Part shown: in pieces, positions 34,235 through 46,636 of the stretch
Position numbering within the stretch: position 1 is the stretch's first letter
Layout: every line of letters begins with the position of its first letter
DNA from: Cerioporus squamosus
Taxonomy: Eukaryota > Basidiomycota > Agaricomycetes > Polyporales > Polyporaceae
Direction: 5' to 3'
DNA: 64,000 nt
Assembly: GCA_022592435.1 (NCBI GenBank)
Contig: JABYQS010000167.1
Span: forward strand, 1-64,000
Made by a program: the position numbers and the translations under genes
The notes under the pieces: generated by a model
The model's input: the letters and a program-made list of their open reading frames with translations, nothing else
Databases searched by the model: none
What the model was told of the DNA's origin: nothing

Positions 34235-37048
34235 CTAGGATCTTATTGCGATAGCCGGCGGTTTCCTCCATATGACCTCGTCTTCATCAAAGTCCTTCCC
34301 GTGCCTGTGAATCCGAGTCAATCTCAGGTTGACGCGAAATACATCATCTCGCGGTACTCACTTGGCCTTGAAGTGATATACGATGTCGTCCGCCGTACGC
34401 ATCGGCGGCAAGAAGCATTTGTCGTCAGGCTTAACGAAGTCTTCGCAGATCTTGCAGACAATGTCTGCGCTTGACGGCGCTGATGCGAGTTTGACGTCGA
34501 TACGCGTGCGGGCATTGGGATCGGCGCGCACGCGATACTGGGCCGGGGATGTGTCCGCGCCATCGGGCAAAAGCTTGATGCACTGGAAGCCTTCGTGGTC
34601 GTCCAACAAGGCCAGTCTATCGTCATGGACGTCGTCGGTCGGTCTGCCACATAGATTATCAGTTCGAACAGTGACTTGGAGTGCATGGAAGTGACTCACC
34701 AGCTGTCCTGCCGCACGCATTTCCAGAGTATCTCGTCAGCAATATGCTCTACCTGACACCATGTGGATAGTAAGCCAAAGGTTGAACGGGACGGCAGGAA
34801 GAACTCACGAAGTCTCCCCATGTGAGCTGAGCAGCATCAGGAAGATTGGGATTCCCGCAGGCACAGTACAATCGTCCGGAAGACACAAGTCGGGTGAGTT
34901 CCGGGATCCAGGTGTCCTCGGCGAGTCCGGTAGCTTCAAGGATGACCTGCTGAGCTTCCCATGCACTGCCCATGAGTTCGACCCAGTAAGGATATCGCAT
35001 CTCAAAGCCGCGTTCCCTCTCGCGTGCCCTCTCCGCGTAGTATTCCTGATGATCCGAGGAGGTGGGTGAATGGAAACTATGGTCCGAGTCATAACTCTCT
35101 TCGGGATTCCGAATCGGCTTCGGGGTCGTCATTGGTCTCGAGTTCGTCCTTGGACTTGGGTTGGTCCTTGAGCTCTTCCAGCGATTTGCAAACAGAGATG
35201 TCTCGATGGTGCTCTCTCCAATGGACGTGGATGTCCGGATACGCGAAGGGGGCTTCACCGCATTCTGTGCAGGCAAACAACGCGTAAGGCATGCTGAGGG
35301 TCTCTTCGAGATCGTTTTTGGCCTTGAGTGCGCGCGCAGCTTCGTCTCCACGTTCCTCGCGTAGTTTCTTGGTCACAAGGGTGGAAAGGACAAACGCATA
35401 GGTCGTTTCGTACTGGGCCATCTCACCACGAAGGGCTACGAGCGTGTCGCGGTTCCAGAACTGGCTACGAATGTGGGGATCGCGACGACTGTAGTCACGG
35501 AGACGTCGGAGCGAGAGGCTGGCGCAGCGGCCTCCGTCGTGCCTGTTCGGATACATCCGCTGGTCGAAATGGGACCATGGTCCGTTCAGCAGTTCCTCGT
35601 ACCACTCCTCGAGCTGCTCGAAACGTTTGTCATGCCTGTAGTCGAACGTCTGCTGATATTTTGCTAGCAGCCACTCATGGTCTTTGTGCAGTGAGGGAAA
35701 CCGGTCCTAGTTCATAGCTGCGAGCAAGGTGGGAGTGAACATCCATCTCAGCTTGAAAGTAGCTTGGAGCCGCGTCTTACTTTGCACTTCAGGAGGCATC
35801 AGACCTTCAATATCGGCCAGGTCCGGAGACACATAGGATCGCCGCAGATCCTCATACTGCCTTCGGTGGGATTCGATGCGTCATCCACTTGTGACGGGAA
35901 CGAGGCAACTCACCAGTCCGGTTGGAGGAAGATTGCGTTTTTTGTCTCGCAAATCATCGCTACCCAATACTGAACGAGGATAGCATGCTATATATCCCGC
36001 GTCAACCTATAGTTCACGATGCGAAGCCGGACTGGTCTCGACTTACGACCTGTCGACGGCGCAGATTCTTCATACGTTCCAGTAGAAACGGTTTCAACGC
36101 GGCCCATTCTTCGACGCTGGGTGGAGGCCATAAGATAGCCTTCGTTGCGACGAGTTCGGGTGTATAGTAAAAGTGGTACTTGGTGTGGCGAGTCGGATCG
36201 ATATCTTCCGTCTTCCACCACGTACCCCGATTCCAGGACTCTGTCACGGAGTAAGGGAGGTGCGTGAACCGACGAAGTGTAGTATGAGCGTACCGGAGTT
36301 GCTCTCGCAAGGAGTTAGCATTGTGACCATGCAGCTGACAGCCAGGGGGACATCAGCCAATGCATCAACTCCCTCGCATACGCTGTGAGCGAAGATACGT
36401 CGTCAAGGAAAGTAGCCGGAGTGTAGGTTCAGAGCTCACTTCTTATCCCAACAGGCGTCACACAGCCGCACTCTCAGAGCGTAGTCAACGGAATGTGCGC
36501 CCTCAACGCCACAAGTCTAAGTTGAGACGACTTGGTTCAGTGGACTGACTGCGGAAGGAGTACGAGAGTAGACCTCACAAAGCAGTGGTCATCACACACG
36601 AGAGCGGTATAGGACGGTTCGCTCATATCATTGGGGCACATTGGCAACTGGGGGACAGAGTGTAACACATTTCGCCATACTGGACGGTTCTTCCTAGACA
36701 ACAGAGTACGACGCAGCATCCTTGAGGCACGCGCGCAGCGAAGCAACTCGAGTGGGGATGAGTATGAAGCAACCTACGCGCAACCGTCAGACGGGTTCCG
36801 AAGGACATGAGTATAGCGCGACGTACCTGAAGGAATACATCTATTGGTAAAGATGGAGGATGTCCTTGGGCTTGGCTAATCTGCACGCGATCCTGCTGTT
36901 GGGGATGGGTACCAGGAAGAGAGGGAGTAGGGCGCGAAAGTGCACGTTCCAGACCTGATATTATCATGAGCACCGAGTATGGATGATTGCGGGCTAACGC
37001 ATACGCGTGTGGATCTCTTGGGCCATCAGCCCTGAGTGTTCTGTACAT
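34235..37048 (-). CDS. F-box / C2H2-like zinc-finger protein, copy 3
   Basis: The ATG at 37048 gives MYRTLRADGPRDPHAYALAR. The F-box is LPIDVFLQ joined over an intron to VASYSSPLELLRCARASRML, with VPQLPMCPNDMSEPSY downstream. The Cys motif reads TCGVEGAHSVDYALRVRLC then DACW. Further exons include ESWNRGTWWKTEDIDP and YWVAMICETKNAIF. The finger reads FACTECGEAPFAYPDIHVHW with REHH. The C-terminal region has VCKICEDFVKPDDKCFLPPM and a last exon HGKDFDEDEVIWRKPPAIA ending at 34235. Exon order matches copy 2 throughout, so the two arose by duplication and inversion, with the prolidase between their 3' ends. Likely an SCF substrate adaptor; target unknown. Every motif is present, so it is probably functional. 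Confidence 0.8.
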
Positions 37049-37102
37049 GATCTCAACTCGTCCTCGTACCTGTCAAAGCTGCGTTCCTATAAATGCCGAA
37101 TT

Positions 37103-37503
37103 TACCGTGCAAAGAAAATGTACCCCTTCACTACCAGCTCTAGAACATCTGTGTCGTTTCCCTCTTCCGCTGCGTCCTGATCATCTTCCTCTTCATCGTC
37201 GAAGATGCCAGGTGGTGGCGGAGGCTCGTTCTTGACCGCCTCCTCGACAGCGACCATGAAGTCCTCTTCGCATGTTTTCCACATGCTTCTCCTCGAGAGA
37301 CAATGTGCTGAAGGTGGTGGACTGTGCAACACGGCCTTGTGCACGAGAACCAGTGGTAGTACTTGAGTAGTACTAGTACGACGTACTGGCGGAGCCCTCA
37401 GCCAAGTTTGCCAACAGCACGCCCACGTGACCAAACGCGATCGTTCAGGGCAGGGGCCTCGATTCACCCCCGCCGGTGGATTGTTTTCAACTTCATCGTC
37501 CAT
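37103..37503 (-). CDS. Small acidic hypothetical protein (doubtful)
   Basis: An open frame from ATG 37503 (MDDEVENNPPAG) down to about 37102. The C-terminal part is strongly acidic and Pro-rich (KNEPPPPPGIFDDEEEDDQD) and ends LELVVKGYIFFAR. A splice donor directly after NPPAG suggests the middle of the frame may be an intron, joining to the acidic exon. No family recognised. It sits between F-box gene 3 and the minus-strand GH5. Confidence 0.3.
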
Positions 37504-37573
37504 TGCATCCCGCACTAATCAAGGATCGTTGCGTAGGGCGAACAGCTATAGTACAAGTTGAGTCACGGCGTCA

Positions 37574-39289
37574 CTACTTTCCTTGAGCAACCAACGAAGC
37601 GTTGTCTGTAAGGACCTTGTTCAGCCCCTCCCGATGCAAGCAGTTCGAGAACGCGAAACTCTTCGCAATCTCGTCAATCTCCGCCTCACTCTTCCCCTTG
37701 AAGTGTTCCGCCCATTCGCGAATGAGGAACTCGGAGACGAGGATATTGCGCGCGAGCCGGCCGATGCGATCCGTGAGCTTCCACACGGGTGCCGGGTACA
37801 GGTTCTGGTGCTCGGGCTTGATCTCCTTCTTGATGAGGTCAACGAGAGGCTGGTAGACGTCCCGGACCTGCGAGTCGTCAGCGCCCCACGCGTCGATGGC
37901 AAGCCGGTGCTTCTTTGCCAGGAAGTCCTCGAAGAGCGTCATGTACGGCGTCTCGCGCGACACGTACACCATGCCCTGGAACCCGATGTCCTTGTACAGC
38001 CAGATGGACCAGCTCAGACGATCCTGATGCGACAAGCGTCAGCTGAAGGACAGTGGAGAGAGGCGAACCCGAGTCCCACCTTGTTGTAGATTTCGAGCTG
38101 GTCCTTGAGCACCTTGTACCTCTCCTCGTTGATTGCGTCCGTGCGGTCACCCTCGTACTCCTTGCGAGCGTAGACAGGGCCCCACTCCCCGTTCCATACA
38201 CACTGCCCGTGCTTGTCCATCCACTCGCGCTTCTTCTCGTAGCTCCTGCGTAACCGGTGCTGCTGCACCTCGCTGCTGACGTACTGCTCTGGAGCAGAAG
38301 GGAAGCCGAAGACGGAGTAGTCGTGAATCGAGTACGCGACGTTCTCCCACTTCTTGTACGCGTCGCCGAAGTGCGAGAAGTCAGACGCGAACGTGTTACC
38401 GTCAAGGAATAGCGCGTGGTGGGGGTCGATGGTGCGAATCGCCTTGTACACCCGGTCGTAGAAGTCGATCAGGCGCGTCTGGTACGGATCGGTGGGTTCG
38501 TTGAGGGGGTTGTAGCCGGCAATCCACGTGTTCCCTGCGTAGTGCTTCGCAAGCTCTTCCCAGAGCCAGATGACACGGTCCTGGAAGTCCTTGTGCTCCC
38601 ACATCTTGGCGATGTGGGTACCGGCGTCGGCGTGCCAGTCGGTGTTCTGACCGCCCGGCGCGGTGTGGAGGTCGAGGATGGTGTAAATCCCGTGTTTCGC
38701 GCACAGGTCGATGACGCGATCGAGGTGCTTGAACCCCTCGGGTTTGAGAACGCGAGGGTTCATGTCATCTGACGCACACGATGTCAGTTAAGTGAGATGT
38801 CATCCAACACGAAGATGCGCCATACCCTCGAAATGTCTATAGTTGAACGGAAGACGTATGCAATTCAGCCCCAAGCTCTTGAAGAACGCTGCATCTTCGT
38901 CCTGAAAGAAATATTCAAGGAACTAAAGGAGAGGCGTTGAGTGAATGTGGGGAGTATGCCGTGGTACAGCACCGCGTTACGCACCTTGTCGAAGAAAAGC
39001 TCCGACTTCTCCTTGCCCACGACGTCCGCGAGAGCAGCGCGAATCTGGAATTCGCAGCCAGGATAACCTGCAGTCAATATCAGCAGGTGGTAGTCATCGC
39101 CGCGCACGATCTTCACGAACCGCTGATGAAGTTCTCCATGCTGCGATGCCAGCAACCTGTCAGCTAACAGGTATGCAAGGTAAAATGGCGGACTCACTTC
39201 ATCCATCCACCCAACCCCGCACCTCGCAGGATGACCTCCTCCCCGTTCTGATCGACGATCTTGGTGCCAGATACCTTCAAGAATGCCAT
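37574..39289 (-). CDS. GH5 glycoside hydrolase, copy A
   Basis: The ATG at 39289 gives [20 protein letters not shown] then [10 protein letters not shown], splicing to [19 protein letters not shown]. Core motifs: [33 protein letters not shown], the acid/base Glu in [20 protein letters not shown], and the nucleophile Glu in [18 protein letters not shown]-terminal domain after the barrel ([20 protein letters not shown]) ends NASLVAQGK. About 480 residues in seven or so exons. There is no signal peptide, so it is probably intracellular, unlike secreted GH5 exo-beta-1,3-glucanases. GH5 enzymes are retaining beta-glycosidases; the subfamily and substrate are not assigned. Paralogue of the plus-strand gene starting at 39749, from which it diverges. 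Confidence 0.9.
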
Positions 39290-39748
39290 GGCGGATGTAT
39301 GTAGCTCAAGGCCCTACCCTCACCTATCGCACTCCTATCTATATATACGCGAACAGCCAGCGTCCTCGGAGCATCGCTCAACCTCCACGTCGCGGTCCGT
39401 ATGGGAGCCAAGTCTTCCGAGGATTCGCCGTGTGCGGTGGGATAGGGTGGGATCCAGTTGACTAAGGGGCTCGAGAGCGGGTACAGGCACCGAACATACA
39501 GCGAACTTCCTGATATAGGACTTATCTGGACCATCGGCATCATGTGTTTGCTGTGCGATGACCCGGCGGGCTCTGTACGAAGGACAGCAGGGGTCTCGCG
39601 GTCCGGAACCAACGCCTTCGCTTGACAAGGGCGGCCGCCAGTTAATTCGTATATATGTATAGCAGCGGATCGAGCGGGCACACGGAGTGCCTCGTCTCAC
39701 TTCGTAAGGCAGTCACTCACACGTACCGACAACTGTCTGTTTGTCGCA
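39290..39748. promoter_or_regulatory. Shared bidirectional promoter region of the GH5 pair
   Basis: A 459-bp gap separates the two divergent GH5 start codons. A TATA-like stretch (ctatatatacgc, near 39340) lies about 50 bp upstream of the minus-strand gene. Another (cgtatatatgtat, near 39648-39660) lies about 90 bp upstream of the plus-strand gene. The head-to-head layout suggests shared regulation; this is inference. Confidence 0.55.
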
Positions 39749-41469
39749 ATGGCGGGCTTCCTGAGGGTCGATAAGACTCAAATACTCGATGAGTCGGGAC
39801 GCGATATCATCCTGCGCGGTGCGGGTTTGGGCGGATGGATGACGTGAGTGGTTAGGTCAGCCTGTCAGCTACTGGGCACTGACCTGCGGATCACTTCGCC
39901 AGGATGGAGAACTTCATTTCAGGTGAGAGATGCCGGCCTGACACATCGAAATGGCTGAAATTGGACTGCTATGCGCAGGCTACCCCGGATGCGAGTTTCA
40001 GATCAGAGAAGCCCTTGCGGGGGTCCTGGGCAAGGATAAGTCTGAGTACTTCTTCGACAAGGTTCGCTACCCGCACCCAGTGAGCTAGGAGGTCTAATGG
40101 GATGCTCGTTCAGTTCCTAGAGCACTTCTTCGCCGAGCCCGACGCGGCCTTCTTCAAGTCTCTCGGACTGAACTGCATTCGCATAGCAATCAACTACCGG
40201 CATTTCGAGGACGATCTCAAACCTCGCGTCTTGAAGCCCGAAGGGTTCAAGCATCTCGACCGCGTCGTAGCTGCTTGCGCAAAGCACGGGATCTACACCA
40301 TCCTGGACATGCACACCGCCCCCGGCGGGCAGAACGGTGGCTGGCACTCTGATGCGGGAACGCACATCGCGAACTTTTGGATCCACAAAGACTTCCAGGA
40401 CAGACTCGTCTGGCTCTGGACTGAGATCGCTCGGCACTACAAGGACGAAAAGGTAGGTACTGACAGCCACCATATACTGTCCGCCGGTTCGCTCATGCAA
40501 TGTGTAGTGGATCGCGGGCTACAACCCCATGAACGAGCCAGCGGACCCGCGTCACAGCGGACTGGTGAACTTCTACGACCGCGTCCATGCAGCCATCAGG
40601 TCCGTCGATTCCAGCCACATCCTTTTCCTCGACGGGAACACATACGCGACGGACTTCTCGGGCTTCCCAGACGATGCAGGGACGCGCTGGACGAACACCG
40701 CCTATGCCATCCATGACTACTCCCTCTACGGCTTCCCTAACGCGCCCGAGCCATACGCGCGCACCGAAGAACAGCGCAGGCGTATGAAACGAAGCTACGA
40801 GAAGAAGAGAGCGTGGATGGATGAGCGCGGGCTCTGCGTCTGGAACGGCGAGTGGGGCCCTGTGTATGCCCGGAAGGAGTACGAGGGAGATGAGATGGAC
40901 GAGATCAACGAGCGACGCTACAATGTCCTGAACGACCAGCTTGAGCTCTACGCGAAGGCAAGTCTCTCCATGGGCTGTGAGGGAGGGGATCTTCGCACCT
41001 GACGCATGACTGACATCAGGATCGCTTGAGCTGGTCGATCTGGCTGTACAAGGACATCGGCTTCCAGGGGATGGTGTACGTCTCCCCTGAGACCTCGTAC
41101 CGACAGCTCTTCGCCGACTTCCTCGCGAAGAAGTACCGCCTGGCCGCCGACTCTTGGGGCGCAGACGACAAGTACGTGCGCGACGTGTACAGGCCTATTG
41201 TGCAGCTCATCGAGGACAACGTACCGGACGAGGAACACCGTCGACTGTATCCATACCCTGTCTGGACAGTCGAAGGCCGTGTCGCCCGGCTGGCGCGGTG
41301 TATGCTCATCAGCGAGTTCCTGGTTGGCGAGTGGGCGGAGCATTTCAGAGGGATGTCGAAGGAGGACCTGGACAGACTGGCGGTAAGCTTCAAGTTCGAG
41401 AACTGCGTCGAGAGGCAGGGGTTGAACGTAGTCTTGCGGAGCCACGCAGGACAGGCAGGATCAGTATGA
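39749..41469 (+). CDS. GH5 glycoside hydrolase, copy B
   Basis: The ATG at 39749 gives MAGFLRVDKTQILDESGRDI and [10 protein letters not shown], splicing to [19 protein letters not shown]. Exons continue with [33 protein letters not shown], the acid/base Glu in IAGYNPMNEP, YAIHDYSLYGFP and the nucleophile Glu in [16 protein letters not shown]. The C-terminal module begins [20 protein letters not shown] and ends at 41469 with SHAGQAGSV. Intron positions match copy A (for example after FFDK and before DRLSW). No signal peptide. Both active-site glutamates are kept, so both copies look functional. An exact subfamily needs comparison with CAZy; an intracellular beta-glucosidase or glucanase acting on glycolipid or glucan is possible. 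Confidence 0.9.
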
Positions 41470-41831
41470 GTTATCAGAGTACTCAAACTAGACATACATG
41501 CATGCACGACCCACTGCAGTTGATCGGCCTTGTCCGCAGCATACCCTCATTGCAAACATCAGCCTTCATGGGCTTCCGCCCTCTACTCGAAGCGCAGGAG
41601 GAGGAGGAGGAGGAGGAGGAGGAGGAGGAGAGGCACCGGGAGGACAACCTCGAAGGGAAACGAGAAGTTCACAATCAAAAATCAATGTGGCGGTGCTGGC
41701 CAGGCTGAGGAAAGGAGGAGCGTAAAATGATTTAGGCCAGGTCTAACAGCTGGCTGATGTAGCTAAGGCGGACATACATATGACATCATTGACATGGGTA
41801 TCAAAGCAGGAAGAGGTATGTATAACTTAGT
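41470..41831. repeat. Tail-to-tail intergenic DNA with (GGA)n microsatellite
   Basis: A run of GGA/GAG triplets at about 41596-41632 lies downstream of GH5 copy B and downstream of the convergent gene ending at 41832. The frames through it encode poly-Gly, poly-Glu or poly-Arg and are not genes. Confidence 0.6.
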
Positions 41832-44800
41832 TCAGCATGAGGCGGGCTCAGATTCCTCCGAGTCGGTGTCAGGTCCACACAGGTCGGGCTCGTCGAGCTG
41901 GCAGCGCAACGTCCACCGCAACGACGCGCGCCCTTCCTCCGTGCTCAGGCGCTCCAGAAACTCCTCCCGAATGCTATCAAAGCGGGCCTTGAGTTCTTCT
42001 GCGTGCTGGCGCAGACCCCAAAGGAAGTGAACGAAGCGAACCATGCCGTCCTCGCATACATCAAACCGGTGTTGCGTGGTGTTGCAATCAGCGATGTAGA
42101 TACACTGACAGCCGCGAGCGTGAGTCACTCCCTCAAGTCAGGTAGGAAGCGGCAGGTGACGTACGTTGTCCGCGGATGAGTACCACGTCGAAGAGACGTA
42201 GCCGTATTGTCCACTCGTGGCGAGCCCGTAGACAGGGAAGTCCTTGATCCCCAAAGTTGCGAGGAACTTCGCGGCGCTCACACAGTTCAAGCGCTGCTTG
42301 TTCCGTGTTGAGTCATCGAGACCACACTCGTGAATTTGATGGTTGACCAGCAGGACAGGGAGATGGAGTACATGGCGCGAAGCGTTTCGGTCTGCAGCCG
42401 TCGTGACTGCTGACTCAGCCTGCGGGACGGATGGGACAACAAGGAACGATATGTCCTGCAGTAAAGCCCGTGCGCCGTCGAGGTCGAGGTCGCCTTGCAG
42501 GCCATCCAGGAGGTCGTTGATGGCGACGGAGATCCCAGCGTCGATGAACCCGCCCACCGGATACCGTTGCACCCGCGCTTTGAGCTTCTCAACTTCGTCC
42601 TCAGCCGTATCTTGTGGAGTCCAGGTCTTATCCCGAGGGCTCTTTGTATCGGTCAACAGATCGCAGAGGAACGCCACGTCGTCCTTCACTAGACTTGTGT
42701 ATTCGTATGTGTCGCACATTTCTCTCCCGACGTTCTGCAAAGACTCCACCTCAGAATGATCCGAGTCCAAACGGGCTCTGGCTGTCCTTATCATGTCGGC
42801 TAGTGCACTGTGTTCCTTCTGCATGAGGGCGATATGCCTGCGAATGACACGGACAAACCCTGTATGGGGCATCTGCACGAGCCCTTCTGGTTCAGACGGG
42901 AGCACGGCATCGTACTCCGCACAGCGCAAGTAGTTCACTTGTGTGTTGCACCTGTGGAACAAACCGTCAATGGAGTTCCCGCAAACATCACGCGAGTTCG
43001 AGTACGCTCACAGTTGGAAGTCTAGCACTATCACGAGGCCAGGTTCGGAGCGCAGCAGTCCGAAACACCAGCTCATGGCGTCATCCCAAAGCTCGAGTGT
43101 CCGGACACTGTCGTTGACCGATTTCTGCCAAGCCTCTTCTTTCGCGAGCATAGAGAGTACCTCGAGGGCAGGATGGTACCTTGGGTCATAGCCGGATTCG
43201 CCAGGCCGCACCGCGAAGCCACCATGACCGACTTCTGAGGGACTGGTCTCTTGCCGAATCTGCATGACACCAGATCATCAACAAGCTTGACCCAGTCGAT
43301 TCAGACGGAGACATACCTCGTGTGGACTCGGAAGAGGATACATGAGCTTGAAGTATCGGTTGAGCACCTTGGTGTGCCTCTTGTGCACAGGTCCTTTCCG
43401 AAGGAGCGACAGTGTGAGAACGCGGTGATCCAATGACCACTGTGCAACGCTCAGCACAATGTCCCTTGGTACTGGCTTCTTCATCATGATCTTCTCATAC
43501 TTCTTCTCCCTATCCTCTTCTGACACCCTGTCCTTTTCGGAGAACAGTGGTTCATCAAGTGGCCTGTTTCAGAGTCAGTTGAATTCGCATGCACGCTGAT
43601 CGTGAGCTTGCTTGTGTACCATTCATCGGAACATGTCGACCATACGAACCTTGCAAAAAAAAACTTAGCCGGCGTACAATATGAGAGTGATTTCACGCAC
43701 GAGGAAGCATCATGGTGTATGTCAATCGATGTTTCTGCTTCATCAGGCGACGCGTCCGGACTTCGGATCACGTGTCAGCGTAGTACATGGGAGCAGTTGG
43801 CACCGACGGACCTTAGCTCCGATACGTGACCACGCCATGCCTCTATTTTTCCACCACTTGGACCGAACCTTTCATACTGCGCCTCATCTGCACGCCAGAA
43901 GAGCTCTGGCTGAACAAACATACGTGATATGCGCGTTGTACGGACGCTCATCGCCTTGTCACTGACAACTTCGAGGAATTGCATGAATGCGTACGCTTCT
44001 GAGCGTTGTTCTAGATTGAAGAGACCGTCTGGAGCAGACCCGACCAGACGGGGAGCTGCGACATGTACGCGAGCCTGGTTAATAGGCAGTGGGTCAGCCA
44101 AAGCACAGCGGAGCTGAATAGATAATAGGGTTACTCCATCGCTGGTCGACGAATCGTCTAGCCATGCAAATAGAACTTGATATGTTGACGGACTTGCTGA
44201 TGAGTAACGAATACAGATGGCGGGCAACTCATGTCCAAGGGCGCGTTTTTGATAAAGAACACTGCGGATGAGGGGCGCGATATGGCATTCGTCAGCCATG
44301 AACACTATAGGGATCAAAGTTTGGGGGTGAAGCGGAGTCGCGAGAATGTGGCCTTGAGATATCGAAGGCGGAATGTTCTCGTAGAGCAAATGTGACAGTG
44401 AAGTATTCGTGTCGTCTTAAACAAAATTATGAGCACGAACGCCCACGGCATCGATGCAATCGCTCACCGTCTGGTGAGTACCCAGTCTGAGTGGCATCAG
44501 AAGGTACACTCTGATTCTGCGACCCATGGATGTTGTCCAAATATGCTTCGATCTCATTCGTTGTCTCTGAGTAAGTGACAAAACAAGCGTTTGGTATGCT
44601 TAAGTGATTGAAGACTCGAGGTTGCGAACACGAGTGTACAGACCAGTGCCGTTGACCAGTGGCAGAAGAAACAAGGCCGTAGCAGCTCCTTGTGTCGCGG
44701 TTGCCACACTATGAACATCATCTAGATGCCGGGCGAATGCTGCGTCGAAGCTTGTCGTAGCCAGTCAGTGACTGGTGAGCGAAGAGACCATGACAGCAAC

Positions 44801-45135
44801 TTACTAGATCTGAGCATCTGGTACAGATTGCCTGACCGTGTTTGCTATGACTCTATGCCACGGAAATGTTCTACACGAATACACCTCCCGCCACCACGAG
44901 AGATATATGAAGACCGAGTTGACCATGCGGGACGGTCGGGTCGACATCATCTAGGTGAGAGAATGTGGTGAGAATCGGCGAAAAGCGTGCGGAGGATGCA
45001 ACATACCTCCTGCGCAGTACTATGGCATGCGTCAGGAAGTCCGAGCCATTCCGCGATCATCCGCGCAGCTGCGGGCCAACTCTTGACATCCTCGATTGGG
45101 AGAAGGGAGATGCCACCTTCGACAGGCGACTGCAT
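41832..45135 (-). CDS. PD-(D/E)XK-like fungal family protein, copy 1 (degenerate core)
   Basis: Probable start ATG 45135 (MQSPVEGGISLLPIEDVKSW); the exons between 44950 and 44600 are uncertain. A clear exon pair joins at 44467-44414 (QTGYSPD to DTNTSLSHLLYENIPPSISQ). A long exon follows (YQVLFAWLDDSSTSDGVTLL, LFWRADEAQYERFG). Further exons lead to RMYL-type motifs: NKQRLNCVSAAKFLATLGIK then DFPVYGLATSGQYGYVSSTW, and a last exon CQCIYIADCNTTQHRFDVCE to 41832. The NxxR..AA.FLA.LGI.DFPVYG block is shared with the gene at 46637-49324. Where that gene has LIEYKK, this one has VNHQIHE, so the E-x-K pair appears lost. Function unknown; possibly a non-catalytic member. Confidence 0.6.
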
Positions 45136-46636
45136 GATGGTACGGGAGACGGGTCACGGGTGAGGCCTTGAGGAGCAGAGCGATACTATGATCCTGGGTG
45201 GTTTCAGTATAAGTACTGTGGAGTGAGCGCCGCCGTTTCTGATTGTGAGGAGGAGGCCGTCCTCCGATCGATTTGCTGGAAAAGCAAAAGCGCTTGCAAT
45301 CAATATCAGCGCCCGTGGGCTTGACTTAGGCGACAACCCGTCGCGGCCGCGCACGTACTCGTCTCAAGCTCTTCAAGCTTCAAGCCTTCTATCATTCCAA
45401 CACAGAAGAGATCGTGCACGCACGTTGGCCCTGACTGAGCGCCGCGCTCAGAGAGTTGGAGTGTTTCAAGCATGCGATTGCAAGTGAGCGTGATCATTCG
45501 TTCTCGCACCTCTACGCCCTCATGTAAATTGTCTTATGATTAGAATGATCTTGTGAATCACTCCATCCCGGAGTACCCAAACCTCTGGTCTAGTAGGCGC
45601 ATGTAATGGTATGCCGCATGTGTTTTGAAACATGCCGCGGCGTCGTTCTGTGACATCCTGGGCCTGTTTGCTCACAGTATATGCATCATTATGTCGATAC
45701 GACATGATGAAATGAGCTACAACTGGTTAGATGCTTCCGACACTCGTTACGCTTTTGTGCAACTGCCTGCTAGGTCTCGTGTGAGCTCTTCGGCGCTGTT
45801 GCCGAGCCCGAGAGTTCCTGCAACGGTAGTAGGCTCGCAGTGCCAGCATCTAGTTACTCTACAAGCTTCTCCGGAGCAGTCGGATCCTGGTCCTCACACC
45901 CGCCCCTCGCCCTTGCCCCAAATTGGGCTCTTCGTGCTGATCAGTTTCATACGCTCCTCCAACAGAGTGTCTTGTCGACGCGAAGGCTGTCTGTATAGCG
46001 CGTCGACATCGTAATCTGGCAGGTTGTCATCGAAAGTGCCAGCCGCGTGTCGTTTGTCTCCCCTTGGCACTGGAAGCTTGACGGGTCTGTTGATTTGGGG
46101 AAGGATCAGACGCAACAATGCAGTTGCTCTGACCACTGGCGTACCCGCGCCGTGGCCCGCCAACGTCGAGGAGGATCACCGAGTCGCACCGAGTCCTGTC
46201 CCCTGCATCGCTCACTGAGCCGCGGGGCGCGATGGCATCCAGGGTGGTCAGCGAGCACGGTGCCTGCACGTCACCGCACGACTTCAGGAATGATGCCAAG
46301 TCGACTCGTAGTCAACGAAAACCTGTCGGAAGGTCAGTCGCTCAACTGTGAAGATATTTCCATCCTCACATTCTTGTGTATACACAGTCGCAGGTTCTGC
46401 TCAGATCAGCACCTGCGTCCAGAATGTCTGTGGGCTGTCTCTCCTAGTAGAAATATATATAAAGGAGGGGGAGTCTCGGAGCCTCAGTTCATTAACACCA
46501 CACTTAAGCTCTACATTTCCCTCTGCTCAACAACTGTCGCATACTTAGTCTTATAGTGGGTATACTTACCGCTTGAATACTTCGTGTCGTCGGCCCATCT
46601 GACGAGATAATCATCAGCACCAAACGAATCCACAAT
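45136..46636. other. Divergent intergenic region between the two family members
   Basis: Contains a weak minus-strand frame (45894-46163; text such as DDNLPDYDVDALYRQPSRRQ) that might be a fragment of a hypothetical gene, with no recognised domain. The right side holds the promoter of the plus-strand gene. Confidence 0.35.
46453..46463 (+). promoter_or_regulatory. TATA box upstream of the 46637 gene
   Basis: The sequence agaaatatatataaagg is a strong TATA-like element about 175 bp upstream of the ATG at 46637, followed by an A/C-rich leader. No other core element was seen. Confidence 0.5.

Noticed and set aside
37583..38089. Long plus-strand frame opposite the minus GH5
   Set aside because: Antisense shadow of a GC-rich coding exon; the minus strand carries the GH5 motifs.
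41498..41730. Poly-Gly, poly-Glu and poly-Arg frames
   Set aside because: All come from the (GGA)n microsatellite between convergent genes.
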